The position numbers and the translations under genes are program-made. Under the pieces are notes generated by a model. That model made no database searches. It saw only the letters and a program-made list of their open reading frames with translations, and had not been told where the DNA came from. A DNA stretch of 64,000 bases from Rhodocytophaga rosea (GTDB taxonomy: Bacteria; Bacteroidota; Bacteroidia; Cytophagales; 172606-1), in contig NZ_CP048222.1 of assembly GCF_010119975.1 (NCBI RefSeq), positions 6,300,501 through 6,364,500 on the forward strand, in the 5' to 3' direction. Shown one piece after another: positions 19,611 through 28,338 of the stretch. Position 1 is the first letter of the stretch; each line of letters starts with the position of its first letter.

Positions 19611-20969
19611 ATGAAAACAAGTACACCTATTAAAAAAGCATTCGTATTCTTAATTTGTATCGCCTCATTCTGGGCTTGTAAAAAAGACGATCAGCCCAAC
19701 CCTGTAAACCCGGGTAAAGATCCGGAACCACAACCACCTACCGAAATAGTAACAGAAATTGGTGCACCCCAAGGAACTCCGGTAAGTGTGCTTATTGGAA
19801 AAGAAGGAGGTTCAATATCGTCTGCTGATGGAAGAATTAAAATAGATATACCTGCCGGTGCTTTAGCAGGCAGCACAAACGTTAGCATTCAGCCAGTCTC
19901 CAACAAAATGTTCAATGGCATAGGGGTTGCCTATCGTTTAACGCCAGCGGGATTGCAATTAGAAAAGTCTGCTACCTATACCATTAATTATACCGATGCT
20001 GAGGTAGAGGGTACTAATCCGGAAGCGTTGAGAATGGCATACCAGAATACCAATGGTGCCTGGAAGTTTAAAGAGGATGTAACGGTAGATGCAGCCCAGA
20101 AAAAAGTAACTGGCAACCTGAAAGAACTCAAAGACCAGGCTTTATTCACAAAATATATACTGATTCCTGGTAAGGCTTCCGTTCAGATTAATGAAGGGGT
20201 TGAATTACAGGTGCGGCTGGTGAGTTTCCGTATCCCCACCGGGAATGATTCTGAAATCCTGGTAGAAGGGGAAGAATTAGCAAATGCAAGTAAAGTCAAA
20301 TCCTGGAGACTGAACGGCCAAGCAGGACCAACTTCCGGTGCCAACGGTAGCTTATCCGGTGCTTTGGGCGCTAAAATGAGCTATAAAGCACCAGCTTCTG
20401 TGCCTGCACAAAATCCGGTAGCGGTGTCTGTAGAGATGGATGGACCTTCGGGCAGCAAAATTATTCTGATATCTAACATTACAGTAAAAATGTTTAAATG
20501 GGTGATGGACGTTGAGTGGCTGCGTACCAGCACTTGTACGCCTGGTGCGATTGCTGCATTCACCTATACAGCTACTACGAAGATAGAATTTGAACTCGAT
20601 AATAATGGTAAAATCACGAACGTGGAAGTGAAGGGTGAAGATGATGGAATGGTATCTGGTATAGAATCTTGTCTGCCTGATTTCTACTCAGCGACCGGCG
20701 AAGCTACAGGTATACATATTACTGATATGGTTGGTGGCATCGATCAGAATGGCAAGCTTGACTTCGATTTTAAAGGTGACTGGATGGACTTTCCTACTTT
20801 TACCCTGCATTACAAAGATGGCAGTTCCAGTAAAACAGAGGAATCTTACCAGACTTTTGAAGGGATCAATACTTTTACGAAAATGCCTCTTAAAGATGGT
20901 GACGAATTGAATATGCGTAATGCTGAGCCAACCGGCTTTATTTTCAGACTAACTACAATGGAGAAATAA
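19611..20969 (+). CDS. Lipoprotein with ZU5-like domain
   Basis: The start is placed at ATG 19611, where a lipoprotein signal begins (MKTSTPIKKAFVFL..FWAC, Cys23); an in-frame ATG at 19470 gives a non-signal leader and is not used. The mature protein (about 430 residues) begins with a Pro-rich linker after CKKDDQP, then a ZU5-like beta domain with the GGSISSADGRIKIDIPAGAL motif, a region with V-x-R-L-V-S/F strands, and a C-terminal beta-rich part with two cysteines. ZU5 proteins of Bacteroidota are surface lipoproteins of unknown role. The gene is divergent from the TonB receptor and ends at a strong bidirectional terminator. Confidence 0.75.
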   Translation: MKTSTPIKKAFVFLICIASFWACKKDDQPNPVNPGKDPEPQPPTEIVTEIGAPQGTPVSVLIGKEGGSISSADGRIKIDIPAGALAGSTNVSIQPVSNKMFNGIGVAYRLTPAGLQLEKSATYTINYTDAEVEGTNPEALRMAYQNTNGAWKFKEDVTVDAAQKKVTGNLKELKDQALFTKYILIPGKASVQINEGVELQVRLVSFRIPTGNDSEILVEGEELANASKVKSWRLNGQAGPTSGANGSLSGALGAKMSYKAPASVPAQNPVAVSVEMDGPSGSKIILISNITVKMFKWVMDVEWLRTSTCTPGAIAAFTYTATTKIEFELDNNGKITNVEVKGEDDGMVSGIESCLPDFYSATGEATGIHITDMVGGIDQNGKLDFDFKGDWMDFPTFTLHYKDGSSSKTEESYQTFEGINTFTKMPLKDGDELNMRNAEPTGFIFRLTTMEK

Positions 20970-21021
20970 GGTCAGAGGTAGAGAATACGAGAATATTTTT
21001 ATCATAGAACTAGATATATAT

Positions 21022-21066
21022 CATAAACGACAACAGCCTGGCTTTCCCGGGCTGTTGTCGTTTATG
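21022..21066. terminator. Bidirectional terminator, 17-base arms
   Basis: Perfect inverted repeat with arms CATAAACGACAACAGCC (21022-21038) and its complement (21050-21066). It lies between the converging ZU5 lipoprotein gene and the DEAD-box helicase gene and can serve both. Confidence 0.8.
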
Positions 21067-21119
21067 TTACGATGGTCAGTAAATATGGAAGCATTTAAAC
21101 CGCATATATTCCATACCTA

Positions 21120-22498
21120 TTACTTCACCAGAGATGCCCTGATCTTATTGCCTTTGATTTTTACCTGATTGAGTATATCAACGAGTGCTTTACCTTCCTC
21201 AAAAGGAACAGCCACATAACTGAAATGGTCGAATATTTCGATTTTGCCGATCTGATTAGCCTGTAACTGGGTTTTTGCCAGAATAGCCCCTACAATATCT
21301 CCAGCGCTCATCTTTTCTTTCTTGCCTGCTTTCAAATGAATGGTAATAAATTCAGGGGTGGTTGCCATGGTGGTTCTGGTTTCAGAAAGTGATTTCTGAT
21401 GAAGCCAGTGTATATCTTTTATTTGTTGCCATTTTTGCAGGTATTTTTCTTCCGTTTCTGATAAAAATAAATACACTACTCCACTTTTGCCGGCTCTTCC
21501 GGTCCGGCCGCTGCGGTGCAGGAAACTGGCTTCTTCCCGCAGGATTTCCAAATGTATCACTACATTCAATTCTTCAATGTGTAAACCTCTGGCGGCAAGA
21601 TCTGTGGCTACCAGATAGGAGATAGAACCATTTCTGAATTTTGCCATCACCTGATCACGGGTAGGCTGATCCATCGCTCCATGTAAACCTGCCACCGGAA
21701 ATTCCTGCCGTTTCAGCAAATCCGCTATTTCATCCACCCGTTCTCTGGTGTTACAAAAAATAACGATTCTCTCCTGTTTGAGTGTAGAAAGAAGCCGCAA
21801 TAGTAAAGATGGCTTGGCTTCAGCAGAAATACGGAAAGCTTTGAATTCAATTTTGTCTGGATTAGCGGCAGCATTGGTGCGGATAAAAACAGCGTAATTC
21901 AACACAGCTTTTACCAGTTGTTCGACAGCCGGAGGAAAAGTAGCCGAAAACAGGAGATTTTGCCTGTTTGCCGGAAGGTAGGTTATGATCTGTTTGAGCT
22001 GTTCTTCAAAGCCTAATGCCAATAGTTTATCTGCTTCATCCAGAACGATGCCACTTATATATGTTGGATCGAACGTATTCCGTTGCAAATGATCGAGCAC
22101 GCGTCCAGGCGTAGCAATTAGAAACTGAGGGGGTTGTTTGAACGAATTTACCTCTTCCCGGAAGGAATGTCCCCATAAACGGTCACTGTTTTTAGCCCGG
22201 AAGTATATTTACCCAGCGATTTTAATTCTTTTTGTACCTGCATCACCAGTTCACGGGTAGGCACGATCACCAGAAATTGTACTTGAGTAAGCGGAATTTT
22301 CACCTGCTGTAACAGTGACAGTCCATAGGCGGCTGTTTTGCCACTGCCTGTTTCTGCTTGAGCAGCTATATCTTTCCTTTGTAGAATAAGGGGAATTACC
22401 TCCTCCTGGATGGGAGTAAACTCAGTAAATCCTATTTCCAATACAGCTTGTTGCAGAAAAAGGGGTAATATTTTAGAAAAGGAATTTGATTGGTTCAT
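21120..22498 (-). pseudogene. DbpA-like DEAD-box RNA helicase, frameshifted
   Basis: The N-terminal frame (22498-22148) holds the Q motif (FTEFTPIQEEVIP), motif I (AETGSGKT) and motif Ia (PTRELVMQV), then ends at TAA 22150-22148. The continuation is one frame over and holds FLIATPGRVLDHL, DEAD (LDEADKLL), SAT (SATFPP), RGLHIEELNVVIH and HRSGRTGRAG, and a C-terminal DbpA-type RNA-binding domain (about the last 75 residues). Adding one base near 22160-22167 restores one frame of about 460 codons, the length of DbpA, giving GDIPFREEV at the join. DbpA acts on 23S rRNA helix 92 in 50S assembly. The gene is either newly broken or a one-base sequencing error is present; the second part alone would lack ATP-binding motif I. 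Confidence 0.88.
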
Positions 22499-22690
22499 AA
22501 TTATATTAAAATAGCAGGAGGGTACAGGAAGGATAATTCAAAAACATAATTTAATATTGAAATTATACATCTTATGGGTTCTTTTCCGCTATAAGTTATT
22601 CACTAATAAAGCGGATCGAATATGAACCGGATCTGAGTTCGAAAGTACAACTAAATTAAGAGTAATAATTTTTATTTTGTTTAAAGGATA

Positions 22691-22722
22691 AAAAGCATTA
22701 GGTAGCTTTACTTAATGCTTTT
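22691..22722. terminator. Orphan terminator-like hairpin
   Basis: Arms AAAAGCATTA (22691-22700) and TAATGCTTTT (22713-22722) with a 12-base loop and T-runs on both strands. No gene precedes it on either strand within about 190 bases, so it may end a small RNA or act as an attenuator in the helicase leader. Confidence 0.6.
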
Positions 22723-22818
22723 TTGTTTTCTCTCATCTTATCTTCCTCTCCTATACTCAGGACAAGTTTAATCTTAAAAACAAGCTGTATTGAAACCTAT
22801 TTATATCATTATAATGAG

Positions 22819-22826
22819 TAATTTTG
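22819..22826 (+). promoter_or_regulatory. Possible -7 promoter element TAATTTTG
   Basis: Matches TAnnTTTG 43 bases before the ATG at 22869. The nearest upstream TTG is 26 bases away, longer than usual, so only the -7 half is supported. Confidence 0.4.
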
Positions 22827-22868
22827 TAATTTATCCGGGATGCCTGAATTTGTCTTTTCACCAGTCTT

Positions 22869-25800
22869 ATGAAAATTGCTTATACTTTAGTTGTCAGCTT
22901 ACTTCTTCTGGCGGCTTGCCGACCTAACAACGATTCCCGGCTGTTTGAATTAGTTCCTGCATCTGAAACAGGAATCACTTTCGCCAATACCATCACCACC
23001 AGCGATAGCATGAATGCGCTCAATTTCGATTATATCTATAATGGGGGAGGAGTTGCTGTAGGGGATGTTAATAATGACAGTCTTCCGGATATTTATTTTA
23101 CCGGCAATATGGTTTCGGGCAAGCTCTATCTGAACAAAGGTAATTTTCAGTTTGAAGATATTACAGAAAAAGCAGGCGTAAGTACTACCAAATGGACAAC
23201 TGGCGTAGCGATGGTAGATATCAACACAGACGGATTGCTGGACCTGTATGTGTGTGTGGCCGGGAAAGATAGTACGCAAAGCGCCAACCTGCTTTTTGTG
23301 AGTAATGGCAACGGCACTTTTACAGAAAAGGCAAAGGAATATGGTCTGGCTGATACCGGATATAGTACACAAGCTGCTTTTTTTGATTACGACAATGATG
23401 GCGACCTGGATATGTATCTGCTTACCAATGCCTACGAGAACTTTAACCGCAACATCACCCGCCCGAAGTTTACAAAGGGCGAAGGCAAAAGCACCGACCG
23501 GCTGTACCGCAATAATGGCGATCATACCTTTACGAATGTTTCGAAAGAAGCAGGTATTCTGGTGGAAGGGTATGGCCTGGGAGTGGCCGTGAGTGACATT
23601 AACCAGGATGGCTGGCCCGATGTATATGTTGCCAATGATTTTCTCACCAACGACCTCTTATGGATTAATAACCAGAACGGTACGTTTACAGAATCCGCAG
23701 CCAGATATATGAAACACCAGAGCCATAATGGGATGGGAACTGATGTAGCTGATTATAACAATGATGGACTGGTAGATATAGTCGTGCTGGATATGTTGCC
23801 GGAAGACAACCTGCGTCAGAAAACTATGTTTCCTGCTCCCAACTACGACCGTTTTGAACAAACGCTGCAATACGGCTATATTCCGCAGTATATTCGTAAT
23901 ACCCTGCAACTCAATAATGGCAACGGCACTTTCAGCGAAATTGGCCAGCTGGCAGGCATTCACAATACCGACTGGAGCTGGAGTGCCTTGTTTGCCGATT
24001 ATGACAACGATGGCCTGAAAGACCTGCTGATTACCAATGGCTACCGCAAGGATGTAACCAATATGGATTTTATCACCTATAGCCGTGAAAATTCCATGTT
24101 TGGTACAGATGAGACAAATAAAAAAAGAATGGCCGGTGAACTGGATAAACTAGCCGGAGCCAATGTGCATAATTATATCTTCCGCAACAAAGGCGACCTT
24201 ACCTTCGAAGACAAATCGCTGACCTGGGGCATGAGCGAACCTGGGTATTCTAACGGAGCTGCCTATGCCGATTTAGACCAGGATGGTGACCTGGATCTGG
24301 TGGTGAATAATATTGACCAGAAGGCTTCTATTTACCGCAATAATGCAGATAAAGTGCTTACTCATACTTATCTGCAGATAGAACTAATCGGTACTGATTT
24401 GAACAAACATGGGATAGGTACTAAAATTGAGCTCGTGAGTGGCGGCAAAAAGCAATTTCAGGAACAAACCTTATACAGAGGTTACAAATCCACGGTAGAT
24501 CCGCTCATCCATTTTGGCCTGGGTTCGATAACAAAAGTGGATACACTCACTGTTACCTGGCCGGATGGTAAACTACAACAGTTGTACAATGTTGCGGCTA
24601 AACAACGCCTGGTAATCGATTACAAACAATCCAAAGTTCCAGAGTCTGTTCAAGTTCCTGCTCACATTCCCTCTCAAACCCTGTTCACTAATATTTCCGG
24701 CAGAAATGGATTGGTTTATAAACACCAGGAATCAGACTATGTAGATTTTAAGATTCAACCCCTGTTACCGCATAAATTCTCGCAGAATGGTCCGGGCATA
24801 GCAGTGGGGGATGCAGATGGCAATGGACTGGATGATGTATATGTAGGGGGCGCTGCCGGAAAATCTGGTGTTCTCTTTTTTCAATCTTCTTCGGGTACAT
24901 TCGAAAGCCATGAGGTTGCCAAACAACGGGAAGAAGACATGGGAAGCCTGTTTTTTGATGCCGACAAGGATGGTGACCTGGATTTATATGTGGCAAGCGG
25001 TGGCAGTGAGTTTGAAGAAAATTCCGCCTATTACCAGGACCGGCTGTATGTAAATGATGGCAAAGGAAATTTTACGCACCAGTCTGCTGCCTTACCTGAG
25101 ATGCGTACCAGTGGTTCTTGTGTAACCGCCGCAGATTATGACCAGGATGGTGACCTCGATTTATTTGTAGGGGGCCGCATTGTTCCTGGGAAATATCCGA
25201 TGCCTGCCAGAAGTTACATTTTACAGAACAATGGCGGAAAGTTTACAGATATTACGGCCCAGCTTTGCCAGGAATTACAGAAGCCAGGTTTAGTAACAGC
25301 TGCTCTGTGGACAGATTTTAATAATGACAACCAGATAGACCTGATCGTTACCGGCGAATGGATGCCAGTGAGTTTTTTTGAGAATAAAAATGGCAGATTA
25401 ACTAATGTTACCAACAATGCCGGAACCGCCCAGGCTACCGGATGGTGGAATAGCCTCACCTCCGGAGATTTCGACCAGGATGGGGATATGGATTATGTAG
25501 CCGGAAATCTGGGACTAAATACCAAATACAAAGCTTCGGAAAAGGAGCCAGTTTGTGTGTATGCCAAGGATTATGACCAGAACGGCAGCATTGACCCGAT
25601 CTTGTGCTATTATATTATGGGGGAAAACCATCCCACTCATCCCCGCGATGCCCTCATTGACCAGATCAACGGCATGCGGGGCCGTTTTCCCAGGTATGAA
25701 CAGTATGGAAAAGCAACGTTAGATAAAGTATTAACAAAACAAGAACTGGAAGGAGCGCTGGTGGTAAGAAGTGAATATTTTCAGTCGGCATATATAGAAA

Positions 25801-26375
25801 ACCAGGGAAATGGAAAATTTGTAATGAGGCCGCTTCCTATACAGGCACAGGTTGCCCCAGTTTTCGGTATGCTCTCCCGGGATTTTGATGGAGATGGACA
25901 ACTGGATGTGCTGCTGACTGGAAACTCGTATGCTGCCGAAGTACAAACCGGCCAGTATGATGCTTCTGTGGGCTTGTTGCTGAAAGGAGATGGCAAAGGT
26001 GATTTCTCTCCGGTGCCAGTGACCAAAAGTGGTTTTTTTGTAAACAAAGATGCCAAAGGAATAGCAGAACTTATGGATAGTAAAGGTAATCCGCTGGTAC
26101 TGGTAGCTTGTAATGCCGATAGCCTGGAGTCATTCACGTATAAATCGACCACTGAATCCATTAAACTCCTGCCATCTGACCAGTACGCCATACTTACACA
26201 CAAAAACGGGAAAAAGAGCAAACAGGAATTTTACTATGGCTCTGCTTATTTATCTCAATCTGCCAGAGTGTTAAAACTATCTGAAGATATAATAGCGGCT
26301 ACCATTTATGAGTCAAATGGAAAAAGCAGGGTGGTTACTATAAAAGCCGGACTGGCTGTTATTAGACAGCCTTAA
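22869..26375 (+). CDS. FG-GAP/VCBS and ASPIC/UnbV lipoprotein
   Basis: A 1168-residue lipoprotein (signal MKIAYTLVVSLLLLAAC, Cys17). It contains many FG-GAP/VCBS beta-propeller repeats with calcium-binding DxNxDGxxD loops (for example DVNNDSLPD, DYDNDGDLD, DINQDGWPD, DFDQDGDMD), forming two propellers of about 500 residues each. Between them, near residues 505-590, is an ASPIC/UnbV domain (HGIGTKIEL..., HFGLGS.., VTWPDGK). Such proteins are common in Bacteroidota and Planctomycetes, surface-exposed and probably bind glycans or proteins; no catalytic function is known. It stands alone. Length and order are typical for the family. Confidence 0.9.
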   Translation: MKIAYTLVVSLLLLAACRPNNDSRLFELVPASETGITFANTITTSDSMNALNFDYIYNGGGVAVGDVNNDSLPDIYFTGNMVSGKLYLNKGNFQFEDITEKAGVSTTKWTTGVAMVDINTDGLLDLYVCVAGKDSTQSANLLFVSNGNGTFTEKAKEYGLADTGYSTQAAFFDYDNDGDLDMYLLTNAYENFNRNITRPKFTKGEGKSTDRLYRNNGDHTFTNVSKEAGILVEGYGLGVAVSDINQDGWPDVYVANDFLTNDLLWINNQNGTFTESAARYMKHQSHNGMGTDVADYNNDGLVDIVVLDMLPEDNLRQKTMFPAPNYDRFEQTLQYGYIPQYIRNTLQLNNGNGTFSEIGQLAGIHNTDWSWSALFADYDNDGLKDLLITNGYRKDVTNMDFITYSRENSMFGTDETNKKRMAGELDKLAGANVHNYIFRNKGDLTFEDKSLTWGMSEPGYSNGAAYADLDQDGDLDLVVNNIDQKASIYRNNADKVLTHTYLQIELIGTDLNKHGIGTKIELVSGGKKQFQEQTLYRGYKSTVDPLIHFGLGSITKVDTLTVTWPDGKLQQLYNVAAKQRLVIDYKQSKVPESVQVPAHIPSQTLFTNISGRNGLVYKHQESDYVDFKIQPLLPHKFSQNGPGIAVGDADGNGLDDVYVGGAAGKSGVLFFQSSSGTFESHEVAKQREEDMGSLFFDADKDGDLDLYVASGGSEFEENSAYYQDRLYVNDGKGNFTHQSAALPEMRTSGSCVTAADYDQDGDLDLFVGGRIVPGKYPMPARSYILQNNGGKFTDITAQLCQELQKPGLVTAALWTDFNNDNQIDLIVTGEWMPVSFFENKNGRLTNVTNNAGTAQATGWWNSLTSGDFDQDGDMDYVAGNLGLNTKYKASEKEPVCVYAKDYDQNGSIDPILCYYIMGENHPTHPRDALIDQINGMRGRFPRYEQYGKATLDKVLTKQELEGALVVRSEYFQSAYIENQGNGKFVMRPLPIQAQVAPVFGMLSRDFDGDGQLDVLLTGNSYAAEVQTGQYDASVGLLLKGDGKGDFSPVPVTKSGFFVNKDAKGIAELMDSKGNPLVLVACNADSLESFTYKSTTESIKLLPSDQYAILTHKNGKKSKQEFYYGSAYLSQSARVLKLSEDIIAATIYESNGKSRVVTIKAGLAVIRQP

Positions 26376-26663
26376 ACAACTTACATAATCTCTGTTGTAA
26401 ATGAAGATTTAAAAAAGCTTGCAAAAAAAGAAAAGTACCTAAGTGTCAGGTATAGATTCAATTTAAATGGAAAAGACACAACTTTTGTTTGTTCTTATAA
26501 CTTTACAGTAGTAAAATGAATTTGAAACAGTCAGCCAGAAAGAATACATGTTAGTATGGTTCATAAAAGCAGGAACAATTACTTTAATGCCATTATTTCT
26601 GACTGAAGGCTGCGAGGATAAATAGATTACGTGCGATATTTTATTGGCTAAAGTCCGCTGGCA

Positions 26664-27800
26664 CTAGGGTTGTTTAGAAATCCATGCCTGATCCTTGTCA
26701 AAGGCCAATGTACGGCCATCCTTAAGGATAATAGATGAAATATACGTTTCAGTAAAAGGAGAAGGTACAACTTTAGTGGAATCAAAGGGGTTGCCCATTA
26801 ATACTACTTTTTCGCTGGCTAAATCAAATTTATACCGTTGCAGGCGTTCATCGGTAAACCAGATGTTACCCACTTCATCAGTACCAATCACCGTTTGCAT
26901 GCCCATCGAAAAAGCAGTAAAGCCTCCTTCCGTATTCATTACTTTGGTTAAACTATTATTAGCCGGATTAAAAAGCGTTGGCGGAATAGCGCCATTATTA
27001 ACTGTAGTTCCCAGTGAACCACCCATCAGCAAGAGTTTGCCATTGCCTGTAGCAGCAGACTGGGTGTTAATACCTGCAATATTAAATGGATTACCAAGCT
27101 GTATGGGCTCGTTTTGACCGCTTGAATTTAACTCATATATGATGGCTTTTCCCTGGTAATAGCTATTGCCGAGTATCATAAACTGGTTGCTATTGGGCAA
27201 TTGATGTACGGTACCAAACCGTACACTGCTTGTGCCGCTGTTCAAACTAAAAGTTTTGAATGATTGCTGCTGGTCCCAAACTGTCAGCGAACTGCGGCCT
27301 ACAATAATCACCTTTCCATTACTTAGTTCGCATGCGCCACTAACCGTGAGCCAGTCCCCAATGAGGCCACCATGTTGTCCGATAGAATAAAAGTGATTTT
27401 TAACCGGGTCGAATACATTTACAATAGCCGATGACCTGTTGAATAAAATCATATGCCCGTTTTTTAACCGGAAAAATCCACTTGGTGAGCCTTCCGGGCT
27501 TTTGTCAGAAACAATCGTCCACGTATCTGTAACCGGATCATACACTTCTGTTGACAGAGAACTTGAACTACTTCCATTTGATAAATACCCTCCGGTTAGA
27601 ATCACTCTTCCATCAGCCAGTAAGCCTACAATGCCTTCATTACGGGGCTGGTTGGGCATAGCGGCTTTCTGCCAGAAAGCCGTTACCTCCCCAGACTTAT
27701 CAGTGGGAGTAGCCACTTCCTGTGTGCAGGAAATAAGACAACCAAGTAGTGTAGCTACGGCGAAAATTTTTGCCAGGTATTGAATATAGAAATTTTTCAT
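26664..27800 (-). CDS. Kelch-type beta-propeller lipoprotein
   Basis: About 378 residues from ATG 27800, where a lipoprotein signal begins (MKNFYIQYLAKIF..CLISC, Cys25); the frame is open to 27851 but that extension lacks an export signal. The mature part shows kelch-like repeats: GRVILTGGYL, STEVYDPVTDTW, GHMILF, GKVIIVG, GKLLLMGG, each a blade strand pair, giving a six- or seven-bladed propeller like the galactose-oxidase/kelch fold. No copper ligands or other catalytic residues are evident. It probably binds a ligand at the cell surface. Monocistronic by position. Confidence 0.8.
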   Translation of the reverse strand: MKNFYIQYLAKIFAVATLLGCLISCTQEVATPTDKSGEVTAFWQKAAMPNQPRNEGIVGLLADGRVILTGGYLSNGSSSSSLSTEVYDPVTDTWTIVSDKSPEGSPSGFFRLKNGHMILFNRSSAIVNVFDPVKNHFYSIGQHGGLIGDWLTVSGACELSNGKVIIVGRSSLTVWDQQQSFKTFSLNSGTSSVRFGTVHQLPNSNQFMILGNSYYQGKAIIYELNSSGQNEPIQLGNPFNIAGINTQSAATGNGKLLLMGGSLGTTVNNGAIPPTLFNPANNSLTKVMNTEGGFTAFSMGMQTVIGTDEVGNIWFTDERLQRYKFDLASEKVVLMGNPFDSTKVVPSPFTETYISSIILKDGRTLAFDKDQAWISKQP

Positions 27801-28301
27801 CCGATAGTAGGAGTTGAGTAAATAGTCCTGAAACTTAATAAAGCAGGTCATTCAACTGATAACCAGTATTGTATGGGAATGTATGCCTATCAGGGGAATA
27901 GATCAAAAATAACCAGGGTGATTAAAGTAGTTCCTGCATTTTAAACTCTCTTTTCCCTAAAGTAAGATAAGCGCATAAGTAGATAAGCACAGGTAGAGTA
28001 CTGCTTAAAAAAAAGCTGAATATTGTCTTTGGAATGGAAAACAGGTATGTGCAATCACAGGCACAATAGAAAAGCCGACGTAATAAATTGATGGTAAAAT
28101 ATAAATGGTTAATGGCTATTCGTTCTCTCTGTTATTTCTATCACTGAATTCATATTACAGGTTGAAAGGATTTTAGATTAGATACCAAAAGAAACGATGC
28201 TTTATTTCTTTCCTGAACGTTATAGAGAACATAATTCTTTGTAAGATCATATAACAAATAATGGCCACACCTTTAAAGATGCAGCCATTAGTTGTTAACA
28301 G
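27801..28301. other. Gene-free stretch
   Basis: About 500 bases between two minus-strand genes. No coding frame, promoter match or terminator hairpin was recognised apart from the hairpin that overlaps the next gene's stop codon. Confidence 0.5.
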
Positions 28302-28338
28302 AAATCTGGTAGTAAACTTCTGGTTCACTACCAGATTT
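28302..28338. repeat. Hairpin spanning the M13 peptidase stop codon
   Basis: Perfect 12-base arms (AAATCTGGTAGT at 28302-28313, complement at 28327-28338) with a 13-base loop. The upstream arm on the minus strand contains the last codons and the TAG stop (28330-28328). It lacks a T-run, so it may be a weak terminator or a 3' stabiliser. Confidence 0.55.

Larger units (their letters stand above)
22499..22868. other. Divergent spacer with an orphan hairpin
   Basis: 370 bases between the minus-strand helicase and the plus-strand FG-GAP gene. It holds a terminator-like hairpin at 22691-22722 and a TAATTTTG element at 22819-22826, listed separately. No small gene was found. Confidence 0.5.

Noticed and set aside
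22600-22680. tRNA-like text (GTTCGAAAGT) in the helicase spacer
   Set aside because: No acceptor or anticodon stems can be formed around it.
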